The translations under genes and the position numbers were made by a program. Shown piece after piece: positions 19,092 to 30,483 of a DNA stretch of 64,000 bases. The notes under the pieces were generated by a model that saw only the letters and a list, made by a program, of their open reading frames with translations, was not told where the DNA came from and did not search any database. This stretch comes from Plantago ovata. Its lineage: Eukaryota; Streptophyta; Magnoliopsida; Lamiales; Plantaginaceae. Numbering within the stretch: the first letter of the stretch is position 1; every line of letters begins with the position of its first letter. Where the stretch lies: the NCBI GenBank assembly GCA_028274465.1, contig CM051456.1:82880753-82944752 (forward strand), given 5' to 3'.

Positions 19092-19583
19092 TGATGAACG
19101 TATTTTTTTGACGCGTTCATCTTGTCTTTTTTTCCTTCTTTTGCTATCCTTTTGCTTAGTTTTTTGGTTAGTTTTGTAGAATAGTGTCATGTTTTGTGTT
19201 TTCTGCATTTTCAGGCACTTAGGTACGAAACGGTGTTTTTGGAGCTAAAAGCGAGCATTTTTTGATGAAAATGGCCCCGTTCAAGTTCCTCGATCTCCGT
19301 GGCTTTGTTCGTGAGTGCCCGAGCCCAAATAAGCATTGAGAAGGACTAGTCCAAGGCACCCGAGGACCAATCGTGGGCAAGGGATTGAGTTTCCAAGTCA
19401 CAATCTACCCCACAGAGCAAGTGAGTCGCTTCCAGAAGCAAAGCCCTCCGCATGAAGTCTATGGAATTTTTAGAGAGTTGCCCAGCAATCAAGTGGACCG
19501 CTTGGCAGAGCCCAAGCGGTCCGCTTGGCTTCAGTTACAGAATCGGGATTCTGTCCTTAAACCCAATTTTCAGTTACTTTTTT
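19092..19583 (+). mobile_element. Solo Athila-type LTR, 5' part
   Basis: It begins TGATGAACG directly after TCTAC (19087-19091). Typical LTR words follow (TAGAATAGTGTCATGTTTTG, a TTTTCAGG block), then two palindromes at 19490-19504 and 19512-19528 (CCAAGCGGTCCGCTTGG) of the same type as in E0. It is interrupted at 19584 by the Tekay element and resumes at 36571. Confidence 0.85.
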
Positions 19584-22067
19584 TGTAAGGGTATCGGTTT
19601 TTGAAAACAAAATAATTTCTTGAAAAGAAAATCCAACATAACTTTAAAAGCAACGGTCGGCAATCAATGCCAAAATAATCATTGACGCGCACAGCGCTAA
19701 CAGAAACAAGTAATTATCCAATGATAACTTAGAATTCAAATGAAACAACGAGTGAAGACAGTAGAAAGTTCATCTTCTTATTTTGAAATAAATTCCCAAG
19801 AAACCCCAGACCCTTCTCTCAGTCGCTGGCATCCTATTCGCGAACATCCTCAGCAGTATCTGGAAGGAAGGAATTTTGAAAACAAAGAGCGTGTGAGATA
19901 AAGGGATCTCAATGAGGTTCTAAGTTAAAGACAGAAAGTAAACAGTTTTGAAATCAAAAACCTTTTCTGTAAAGCAAAAAAACAGAATAGATCACATAAC
20001 AGAATAACAGAATAGATAAGTTGAAGACCGTTGGTGCAGCCCGCCTTATTGCTCCTACTCCCAGAATGCCCTTATAACTCCCTCCAGAGGGTGCACAACT
20101 CCGGACAGAAACAGAAACCCCCGTGTACTTTGGGGAAACAGAACCTACGACCCTAATAGACCTCAACAACTTCTGCCTCGCGCCTAAAAGAGATTAGACT
20201 AGGCAATAATCAAGGAAACCCGATAGTCCTCACTACCCAAGCCTACCTAATTACGACCTAATCGACCGATCACACAAAAACAGAACAGATACAGAACAAA
20301 CAGATACAGAAAATCAAACACCGAGAAGTGTTCTTGTAGAAAAGTTAATTCAGAACAGAGTAGCAAAAAATAAAGTAAGTAAATAGTCATACTTAGGACT
20401 TAGATACTTTTACGCGGAAGCATACAGTAAAACAGTATATATAGTATTAGGTACAAGTTGTCACATATCTTTCAAGTTTTTCGCAAATAAATAAGTTTAG
20501 GAGTGAACACTCACCTTAACTTGCACGCAAAAGATCTCCAACGAGCAATGAGCTTACGGGTTATCGAACAACGGAGAACCTAAAGAGAAAGTAACTAATT
20601 ACACTTTAGAAGTCGAACGAACGGAAGGAAAAAGGTTGGTAAAGAAGTGGTAAAGACGGGGTTCGGGACCTCTAAGTTAGTCAAGCAAGAACCTAACCAA
20701 CTAGGCTAGCAAGTCAAGTCATTACTAAAGTACAAAAACAGAAACTAAGTTGAAACAATTTCAGAAATACTCTTTCGGTTTTCAGACTCTGGAAATTACT
20801 AAAATACCGTCAATGGTAAATTGCAAAAAGATCCTTTTCGAAATCAGAAAGTACAAACAAGTCCAGAAGTTTTCCAAACATACATATCAGTCCCCACAGA
20901 ATAAAAAGGTTTATGAAAAAGTCCTCTGTCAGTCAACTACGGTCAAAGTTTAATTGCAAAAAGGTCCTTTAGGTTTTCAAACTTCCCAAAACAGTCCACA
21001 AGGTTAAGATTAATATCACTAAAGTCCAATCAGTCCTTTTCGAAGTCAACAGAAAACAATACGGTCAACAAACAAGGTCAACAACCAAAAAGTCCAACAA
21101 CAGCAACAACAAACCAACAAGTCCTAAGTCCCGGTTCTCAGTTCGAATCAAAATAACATGGCTAGAATGAACAAGGGTAAATTTGTCCAGGGGCAAAAAG
21201 TCCAAAACAGAAACGAACAGTAAATCGAAAGAGACAGCAAGGGGTTCGAGATTACCTTCGAATCGAACGGAAAAGGAATCAAGTGCTGCGAATCAAATCG
21301 AAAACAAAGAATTAAATCCAGATTCAAAACTAGATCTGAATCCAAACGCAAAGGACAGAAACGGACGAAGGCTACCTACCGATCGAGATCGGAATCGAGC
21401 GGACGGAACGAATTCGGCGGCACCGAGCAAAATCGGAGCGGAGCGGCGCTGGGTGCGGATCGGAAACAGGCGGCGACGGCAACGAAATCGGACGGCGGAT
21501 CGGAGCGCGGCTCGATCAGACAGGCGGCGCGGCGAAACGGAACCGGCGGCGCGCGTGTGGAAGCCTGCGCGGACGAGAACGGGCGGTGATGGAATGGATG
21601 GATCGGACCGGCGGCGCGAGACAACGCGGCAGAGCGGGACAGAGGCGACGCGTTCAGATCGGAACAGACGCACGGCGGCGGCGATCGGAACACGGAGCAG
21701 CAACGGCGGATCTCTTCTCTCTCTCCTTTCTCTTTCTTTCTTTCTTTTCTTTCTTTCTTTCTCTCTATCTTTGTTTTGAACGACAATAGAAGAATGAAGA
21801 GGGGGGGCACGGTTTAGGGTTAGGGTTGAAGTCTGATGGGCCGGTCAAGGGCCAAGTTGACCGGGCCACTAAATTGGGCCAAAAGAAGTCAGAAAATCCA
21901 GTCTTTCCAGCTCGGTCCAAACATAACAAAACGAACTCTTTTACGCGAATTTAATTAAATAATTACCGAATAAATAATTTACTCTGATAATTAATTAAAT
22001 AAATTAAATAATTAAATAATAAAAATAATAAATAAATAAATAATTAAAAAAACGACGGGGTGTTACA
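19584..22067 (-). mobile_element. 3' LTR of the Tekay element
   Basis: 2484 bp between TGTAAGGGTATCG and GGGTGTTACA on the plus strand, so both ends carry TGTAAC/GTTACA-type inverted repeats. It contains a pyrimidine microsatellite (21714-21770), a GC-rich block (21380-21700) and an AT-rich run of AATTAAATAA words (21945-22050). A telo-box-like AACCCTAACCCTAAACC is on the minus strand near 21812-21830. Confidence 0.93.
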
Positions 22068-22080
22068 CTCTTCCCCCCTT
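22068..22080 (-). other. PPT of the Tekay element
   Basis: On the minus strand AAGGGGGGAAGAG lies directly before the 3' LTR start TGTAACACC. It overlaps the last codons of pol. Confidence 0.8.
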
Positions 22081-24060
22081 AAAAGAATTTGGTCCCCAAA
22101 TTCGCACCTGAAAAGTTGAAGAGCTCGGGATACTGCCGGCGCATGTCATCCTCGCTTTCCCAGGTTGCCTCCTCGTACTGATGGTTTCGCCACAAAACAT
22201 TTACTTGCTTGATTTGCCTATTACGGAGTTGTTGCACCTTTTGGTCTAGAATACGAACCGGTTGCTCCACATAAGACAAATCCTCCTCAATAGTCACTTC
22301 CTCGGGTTGAATCACGTGCGACGGGTCAGGATAGTACTTCTTCAGTTGAGATACATGGAAGACATTGTGAATCCCAGTAATAGTAGTGGGTAGTTGCAAC
22401 CGATAAGCCACAACGCCAACTCTCTCAATGATCTCGTATGGTCCTACATATCGAGGGTTCAGTTTAGCTCTACGACCCATACGAACAATTCCCTTTCTCG
22501 GAGATAGCTTGAGAAAGACAAAATCACCAACTTCAAACTCCAAATCTCGCCTACGATTATCGGCGTAACTCTTTTGTCGACTTTGAGCAGTTCTCAGTCG
22601 GTCTCGGATAAGCCTAACCTTTTCCAAGGTTTCTCGTATCATCTCATTGAGAGTCCTCTCTCCAGCTACCGGTGTAGACATTCGTTCCTCCAAATCCCAA
22701 TACAGCGGTGATCTACACTTCCGACCATACAGTGCTTCAAACGGTGTCATACCAATCGATGCTTGATAACTATTATTATAAGCATACTCAACCAATGGCA
22801 AATGTTGTGCCCAACTTCCTTGGTGATCTAGCACACACAATCTCAGTAGATCCTCTAGAGTTTGAATGGTCCTTTCGGATTGACCATCCGTCTGCGGATG
22901 TGCTGCGGTACTAAAATTCAACTTAGTACCTAAGCCTTCATGTACTTGCTTCCAAAATCTCGAGACAAACTTCGGATCTCTATCAGACAGAATACTCACC
23001 GGAGTGCCATGAAGCTTAATTATCTCATCGCGATAAACTTCGGCCAACCTCTCGGACGTGTAGGTGGTTTTTACAGGCAGAAAGTGTGCCGATTTTGTCA
23101 ACCTATCGATAATAACCCAAACACTATCAAAACCACCCCTAGCTACCGGTAGACCAGTCACAAAATCCATAGTGATCATCTCCCATTTACACTTTGGAAT
23201 CTCGAGTGGTTGTAGTAAACCTCCCAGTTTCTGGTGCTCAGCCTTCACTTCCTGGCAGACCAAACAACTTTGCACAAACTGTGCAACATCTCGCTTCATA
23301 TGGGTCCACCAGTAAACCTTCTTCAAATCTTCGTACATTTTGTTTCCTCCAGGATGCATCGAGTACTTAGACTTATGAGCTTCATCCAAAATTAAACGTC
23401 TAAGTTCTTCATCAGAAGGTACACACAATCTACCTTGAAACCTTAGGGCTCCATTCTCATCAACAGAGAATTTCGCATTGCGAGGTTCAGCGATATGTGC
23501 TTTAATATCTTGAAACTCTTCATCATGCTCTTGAGCCTCAAGAATTTTACCTGCCAGCTCATACCTCAAAGTGATATTGGCGAACATACAAGACAATTTG
23601 GATACTTCGAGATTTGACACGTGTACCCTACGACTTAAGGCATCAGCGACCACATTGGCCTTACCAGGGTGGTATTGAATGGTACAAGTGTAATCGCCTA
23701 GAAATTCCATCCATCGTCGTTGTCTCATGTTCAACTCCTTTTGTGTGAACACATACTTCAAGCTCTTATGATAAGTGAGGATGGTGAACTCAGGACCATA
23801 TAGGTAGTGTCTCCACTTTCCCAAGGCAAAGACTATAGCTGCTAGTTCAAGGTCATGGGTTGGGTAATTTCTTTCATATGGTTTCACCTTTCTCGAAGCA
23901 TATGCAATCACCTTTTCCCGTTGCATCAGAACACAACCCAAACCTTCCTTTGAAGCATCAGTGTAAACCACAAAGTCATTGGTTCCCTCGGGAAGAGCTA
24001 GTATAGGGGTAGTGGTCAGTCTCTTCTTCAGCTCCTCGAATCTTTCCTCACACTTGTCAC
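22079..24060 (-). pseudogene. RNase H, integrase and chromodomain of the Tekay element
   Basis: This is the second half of a pol cut by E1. It opens with FEELKKRLTTTPILALP and RNase H (FVVYTDASKEGLGCVLMQ). Integrase follows with a zinc region (HPGGNKMYEDLKK, CLVCQEVKAEHQ) and the core motifs TMDFVTGLP, ILSDRDPKFVSRFW and HPQTDGQSERTIQTLEDL, giving Asp, Asp and Glu. The C-terminus has a GPYEIIERVG region and a chromodomain (EQPVRILDQKVQQLRNR to ATWESEDDMRRQYPELF, about 22270-22118). No stop interrupts these 660 codons. Chromodomains are thought to guide insertion into heterochromatin. Confidence 0.9.
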
Positions 24061-25318
24061 TGATGAACGTGTCAGATTCAATCAAATATATTTGTAATTA
24101 GCCAAAGGAAATCCACAACTACAACGAAAACCATAGTGTAGCAGTAGAATGACTCGAGTGTCGTTCTCTCAGAACTATACTAGCTTTATCAAATCTAATT
24201 AAGAATATAAAAACAGCAGACAGATAGCAATAGGGGGTTTCTAGCAGATAATGGAGATTGGTGATAGTATGGTCCTTCTTAACATAATGGGTCGATAATC
24301 ATGCATAAATTCCTCGGTCTTGCATAGAGATCTTTGAATCAATCTAGTGTCCTGTTGCAAGTATTAAGCACTACGAAGATAATTTGGTCTGACTAGTCAA
24401 TCACGATTGTCCTAATGTGTTCCGTAATTATTCAACACTACGAAGATAATTGGTCTGATGGTCGACTAGTGTCCAATTGTGCATAATGATCAATACAACA
24501 TACGAGAATTTTGGTTACAACTGATCAACGAAATAAAGCAATGACACGGAGTATAATGCGCGATATAGCCATTAGCATGATTATCTTCCCTCGCTAAGAA
24601 TTCACATACTACCACCAATGATAAATTTAGCTACTCATAATAGGCATGCAATCAATAGAAATCATAGAAGAAAAGATATTGAAAGAAGATAAAATAAGTA
24701 GAATAAAACTGTAAGATACAAAGTTACCGAAGGTTTTCAATCTCCGGATGATTGCGATCCTACGCGCTTCAATCTGCTATGAAAAAGTATGCCCTAAGCT
24801 ACGGAACTCCCAGGACAGGCCCCGGGAAGTTCCTACCTAAAACTATAGAGAGAGGTGAGAAAGTAGGCTTGGAAAGATATGATTTTCGAAGAGAAAACTG
24901 AGCACTATATAGGCCCGAAAAAACTCCGGGGCGGTTCGCCCCATGCTGCGGCGGTTCGCCCCCCAGTAATTTCGTGGAATTTCCGCGTTTTCGACGCGGT
25001 TTTGGATTTCTTCACCTTTTCGGACTCGGTTTATGACTTCTAGTAGCCTTCTAACCTCCAGATTCGGCCCCTAGACTCCAAATCCTATCCGGAAACCTTC
25101 AGATACTCCAAATAGGCTTCTGGAACACCAATTCCTTGTCAACTTCAATATAATTGCCCAGAAATCTTCGAATTTCAACCAAAACCTGTAAAATAAAATC
25201 TAAAGGGAAACGTGACACTATTCTAATAAAATGTATTAAAATATAGCTAAATTAACATAGAGGATAGCTAAAATAGGTGAAAAAGACTCGAATAAAAGTG
25301 TAAAATACACATTCATCA
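24061..25318 (-). mobile_element. 3' LTR of E1
   Basis: TGATGAACGTG to CACATTCATCA on the plus strand. On the minus strand it has two GGGGCGAACCGCCCC-type palindromes (24928-24942 and next to it) just upstream of a TATA box (about 24905-24911). ATTATCTTCGTAGTG-type repeats occur near 24370-24450. Confidence 0.92.
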
Positions 25319-26880
25319 AACTCCCCAAACCGAACCTTTGCTTGTCCTCAAGCAACTAAGTTAGACTCTAATACAAAAACATGCAAGACTCAAAAATGGA
25401 GTTTCATGCCAAATAAAATGAACTAATCTACTGAATCTACCAAATAACATATGAACAAAAACCCATATAAATCAAAGCATGAATATAGGTTGAAGAATAC
25501 CTCGATTGACTTATACACATCCACATAAGCACTTATGTCAAGACAATATAGTCTCTCGTAACATTCTCTACCTGGACCTAGTCAGTGACGACGTAATGAA
25601 GCATGCTAAGATACGAATGGTTGCCCCGTGCCTATGAAACTGAGGTCTTACTGCTGTTCCACCATGTTAAGACTTTTCCTCAAAAGAGGTCGAACCAGTA
25701 CTGGCTCTCATCAAACGAAGGAGGGTTCCCTATAAAAGATAACACTCCCCTATTCTACCCATCTCTCAAGTAAAGTCTTAAGTTATTCACCACTTCCTGA
25801 ATGGCAGGACGAGGGTGGTCTAGAACAGATGACACTCAAGACAAAAAAGATAAAAAATAAAAATAGAAAAACACGATTACGAACATTACAAAAATGGAAA
25901 AGACTCAAAACTTTGCTAAACTGCTTTTGGCTTTCTTTTTTGGACCCTTCTTTGCTTTTTTGGGGTCTTCGTTTCTTTTCTTTTTTTTTCTTTCCAGATT
26001 CTTTTTTCATTTTCTTTTTCTCTTTTTTTTTTCTGGAAGTTTTCTTTCTTTTTTTTCGATTTTTTTTTTAGCCAACAGTAGCATAACAAAAAGAGAAACA
26101 AAATGACTCACACGACTTCCCCAAACCTATTCGAAAGAATAGGTTGGAGTACAAAATTCACGAAAAAGGAAAAATAAACTCACGATACGAAAAATGAAAA
26201 ACAGAAACAAGTCTATGAAAGTGTAACCCCCTCCCCAAACCTATTCGGAAGAATAGGTTATAAACAAAGGATCACACAACCTCACACTACCTCCTTCCTA
26301 GGAATTTAGCAATCTCAAAGCATGGTGAAGACTTGTTGCCTCTTAGGTACATAATTACTCGGGAAGCAACCATAAGACCCTAACATGCATCATCCTATTA
26401 TAAAGGCCTTCGTGAACCGCAGTAGAGAAAACACCACTAAGTGATGTCGAGACTACCATGCTTAACTAAGTGCAATACATAAATGTGACAAGCCAAGCGA
26501 GAAAAACCTCAAACAAATTCATAGAGATGAAGCATACGATTAATGGCATAGTTAGTTGATCTACCCAATAAAAAAGTTCAAAAAATTCGGCAATAAACTC
26601 CATATAAAACATGCAAAACTATCCTAGGAAAGCAGTAAACGTGCAAATGCAAAAAATTTCACGAGTTTTTAATAAGCAAGATAAGTATAGAGATAACCAG
26701 CGATAACCTCCTCCCCAAACCTGAACGTCGTCGCTCGTCCCGAACGCCGAAAGTGGATCCAAGGTGAGAGCTAATGCTTGTATAAGTTACCTATAATACT
26801 CAATCAAACTCGTGAGAAAAAATCTAAAGCGGTAAAGAAAGCGATAAAAATTCCGGGTTGCCTCCCGGATAGCGTCATTG
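25319..26880 (-). other. PPT and 3' noncoding module of E1
   Basis: No credible gene. On the minus strand the PPT GGTTCGGTTTGGGGAGTT (25319-25336) abuts the 3' LTR and is preceded by the hairpin GCTTG-AGGA-CAAGC (25340-25353). Also present are the AACCTATTC/GAATAGGTT hairpins (26124-26145, 26238-26259) and the homopurine tract (25963-26075). The gag-PR end is only a short distance upstream, so the palindrome array, leader intron and ORF2 of G1 and G2 are absent here. Confidence 0.85.
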
Positions 26881-26912
26881 TTTAAAGTCTTTGACTCGAC
26901 TCATGTCTGCGC

Positions 26913-29060
26913 CTATCTCTTCTTCTTGCGGGTACTAGGCTTCCCCTTCATTGATCTTCTTTCCATGCCACGAACCTGTGAATAAGAAAGAATATAGGCT
27001 GCAAGACCACAGTAGTGAGTAGCAATATCAGGCGGTTCAGGTGGATCAGGTAGGGCTTTCAATACGTGTTGCTTGCCATCCACTTCGATGGTGCAAGTTC
27101 TTTGGTAGATGTCCATCACTGAGCGTAGTTTAGTCAAGAATGTTTGCCCTAAGAGTATGACATCCCCCGTCCCAGGTGCAGATGCCGACATAACTACGAA
27201 ATTGGTGTATATAGATGCTTCACCAATCTTGACCAATACGTTTTTCACAACGCCCTCGGGTCTCATAAAGGATCCATCCGCCAGTCGCACAATAGCCCTT
27301 TGCTCAGATAGTTTTCCAAGGTTGCTCTTTTCAAACACATTCAAAGGGATTATGTTTGAGTAGGATCCCGTGTCTAGTGTGGCACGGACATCTTCAAGCT
27401 CACCAATCCCTACCTTAACATCGAAACTTTTAGGGAGTGGTTCGGGATCCTCTTGCTCCTCATCACTTTCGTCAGAACCAAGGTTCTTCTCTTCTTCCTC
27501 GGCCTGTAGAAGTTCTTCCTTTATGCAACACTCGCACCTAACGACCTTTCTGATGGTGGTTTCGTCAGGTACATCACCAGCCAATTTCGACTTCACAGTG
27601 TTGCTAGGCAGTTTGCCTTATTCCCTACTTGCTCCTCGGTCGATCAACTCTTGCATCTTTTGATGGGCAAGCCTAGTGATCTCTTCCAACCTATCGAGCC
27701 TTGCCCTAGTCTTCTCAGAATCTTCTTCATAACGTTTGAGAAAACTTTGTGTGTGATCGACCATCTTTTGCAAGTTCTCCATCAATTGAGCCGTCTTCGA
27801 CTTCGGTGACTCTTTCGGAGTGGGGTTTTCGCAGTGGTCATTACCATAGTTCAGCCTACTACGGTCTTGGTTAGGTCCATAAGTTTGGTTAGCCGGTGCA
27901 TATCCTTGATTGTTACGGTATCCTCTTCTCCAAAATCCACCTCGAGGATTCCTACCGTCTTGTCCGTAGCTAACTTCTTGAGTGCCAAACTCCGTAGCAA
28001 AGGCTTCTTCTTCGCCTCCTCGAGCCCAGTTGCCATCATCGTACGCCAGCTCTGATCTGCACATATGAGCCCCATGCCCATAGTTCTTGCATATTCGGCA
28101 TACTTCGTTCGAAATAGTTGTTCCGGTGGTGCTCTTGAGGACTTGCTTCAATTCGTTGGTAAAGCACTCGAATTGATCCCCATTCCCCCTGTACATAGGG
28201 GCTTCTTGAGTCGGTGGAGCTTCAGGTCCACGTCTCCTAACCATTGCTCTTGGTTCCTTGAACTGCGAACCCTTAGCAAGCCTTTCGAAAACTGCCCAGA
28301 CGGCTTCTGCGGTTTCCTCCCAAATATTGCCTCGGCATTGGAAATCAACCACTTGTTGGTTCTCGAAGGTTAGTCCATTGTAGAAGTGTTGGACTAGGTC
28401 AGAAAGTTCAAAACCATGGTGAGTTTTGCACTTGTTCGTGAGATCTTGGAACCTCTCGAACGCGGTGTAGATGGTCTCATCATAGTCCTGCTTGAATCCA
28501 GTGATCTGCGCCTTAAGCGCGGTAGTCAAGGTGTGAGGGAAGTATTTCTCCATGAAAGCTGAAAAAACCTTTTCCCAAGTGTCCGGCGAGCCTGCTGGAA
28601 GAGAACTCAGCCATGACTTGGCTCTGTCGCCAAGTCCTATAGCAAAAACCTTCATCCTTAACTCATCCGTTGTTATGTCATCTCCGGGTCGTGGGAGTTG
28701 GTTGACGAAATTATCGATATCGTGCAAGTACCCCATCACATCTTCCCTTGATAAGCCATAGAACCTCGGAAGTTGTTGGAATGCGTGGTTCTTGATCTCC
28801 AGATCTCGGGTTGCAGACGAAAGAACAATCGCCGGTCCCCTCATACGATCCTTGGTGGGTTGTACCCATGCCTTCAGTGGTCTAGCTTCTGCCATTCCGT
28901 CGATTTCCTCGAAAAGACTAAGTAGAGATTCAGAGAAATCGGTTTCCTCTATTTCCTCTAGTGCGCGCCTTTCAAGTAGTCGCCTTCTTTGGTGGTAGAC
29001 TCTGTCGATCTCAGCAATTGAATTAGCAAGCGGTGTTCCTGCAGAACGTGTATGCGGCAT
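26913..29060 (-). pseudogene. Gag and protease of E1, one nonsense codon
   Basis: The frame opens with ATG at 29058-29060 (MPHTRSAGTPLANS). The gag core is Athila-like: FYGLSREDVMGYL, LRMKVFAIGLGDRAKSWL, AFMEKYFPHTLTTALK and LSDLVQHFYNGLTFENQQ. A zinc knuckle CRICKNYGHGAHMC follows, then a coiled-coil region. A TAA at 27618-27620 replaces the Gln codon found in G1. Protease then continues in the same frame with LDTGSYSNIIPLNVF (active site DTG), VRLADGSFMRPEGVV and VILLGQTFLTK, ending at 26913. Except for that one stop the 716-codon frame is open. Gag would form the particle that packages the RNA. Confidence 0.87.
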
Positions 29061-29202
29061 ACACGATCTGAAACAGACTAGAAAAGGTGATTAGAAACAA
29101 TCTAGGAAAGCAAAGAGAGATTAAAAAGGAAAACTAAAACTAATAGGATTAGGAATCTAAAGCTGTAAATATAAACAAATTAAACAGAAAAAAGGAGTAT
29201 AG

Positions 29203-29220
29203 TCCCCGGCAACGGCGCCA
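29203..29220 (-). other. Primer binding site of E1 (tRNA-Asp type)
   Basis: The minus strand reads TGGCGCCGTTGCCGGGGA three bases inside the 5' LTR. It fits the 3' end of plant tRNA-Asp, the usual Athila primer. Confidence 0.88.
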
Positions 29221-29223
29221 ATT

Positions 29224-30483
29224 TGATGAACGTGTCAGATTCAATCAAATATATTTGTAATTAGCCAAAGGCAATCCACAACTACAACGAAAATCGTAGT
29301 GTAGCAGTAGAATGACTCGAGTGTCATTCTCTCAGGACTATACTAGCATTATCAAATCTAATTAAGAATATAAAAACAGCAGACAGATAGCAATAGGGGG
29401 TTTCTAGCAGATAATGGAGATTGGTGATAGTATGGTCCTTCTTAACATAATGGGTCGATAATCATGCATAAATTCCTCGGTCTTGCATAGAGATCTTTGA
29501 ATCAATCTAGTGTCCTGTTGCAAGTATTAAGCACTACGAAGATAATTTGGTCTGACAAGTCAATCACGATTGTCCTAATGTGTTCCGTAATTATTCAACA
29601 CTACGAAGATAATTGGTCTGATGGTCGACTAGTGTCCAATTGTGCATAATGATCAATACAACATACGAGAATTTTGGTTACAACTGATCAACGAAATAAA
29701 GCAATGACACGGAGTATAATGCGCGATATAGCCATTAGCATGATTATCTTCCCTCGCTAAGAATTCACATACTACCAGCAATGATAAATTTAGCTACTCA
29801 TAATAGGCATGCAATCAATAGAAATCATAGAAGAAAAGATATTGAAAGAAGATAAAATAAGTAGAATAAAACTGTAAGATACAAAGTTACCGAAGGTTAT
29901 CAATCTCCGGATGATTGCGATCCTACGCGCTCCAATCTGCTATGAAAAAGTATGCCCTAAGCTACGGAACTCCCAGGACAGGCCCCGGGAAGTTCCTACC
30001 TAAAACTATAGAGAGAGGTGAGAAAGTAGGCTTGGAAAGATATGATTTTCGGAGAGAAAACTAAGCACTATATATAGGCCCGAAAAAACTCCGGGGCGGT
30101 TCGCCCCATGCTGCGGCGGTTCGCCCCCCAGTAATTTCGCGGAATTTCTGCGTTTTCGACGCGGTTTTGGATTTCTTCACCTTTTCGGACTCGGTTTATG
30201 ACTTCTAGTAGCCTTCTAACCTCCAGATTCGGCCCCTAGACTCCAAATCCTATCCGGAAACCTTCAGATACTCCAAATAGGCTTCTGGAACACCAATTCC
30301 TTGTCAACTTCAATATAATTGCCCAGAAATCTTCGAATTTCAACCAAAACCTGTAAAATAAAATCTAAAGGGAAACGTGACACTATTCTAATAAAATGTA
30401 TTAAATTATAGGTAAATTAACATAGAGGATAGCTAAAATAGGTGAAAAGGACTCGAATGAAAGTGTAAAATACACATTCATCA
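29224..30483 (-). mobile_element. 5' LTR of E1
   Basis: 1260 bp, nearly identical to 24061-25318. The promoter part (minus strand) shows palindromes at 30093-30107 and 30113-30127 upstream of a TATATATAG box (about 30069-30077). Confidence 0.92.

Larger units (their letters stand above)
24061..30483 (-). mobile_element. Non-autonomous Athila-type element E1 (gag-PR only)
   Basis: Two 1258-1260 bp LTRs flank gag and protease on the minus strand, with no RT, RNase H or integrase. The PBS is tRNA-Asp type. TSD is GTCAC on both sides (24056-24060, 30484-30488), so the insertion into the Tekay pol is exact. The LTRs differ at about 20 positions by eye, roughly 98% identical. The element belongs to the same LTR family as G2 but lacks the ORF2 region altogether. 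Confidence 0.92.

Noticed and set aside
21183..21810. Arg/Ser-rich ORFs of up to 198 codons on both strands of the Tekay LTR
   Set aside because: GC-rich low-complexity sequence opens several frames at once, and the other LTR (35811-36418) breaks them differently.
21812..21832. Possible interstitial telomere repeat (TTTAGGG)
   Set aside because: Only about two units, inside an LTR present in two copies. Listed as a telo-box instead.
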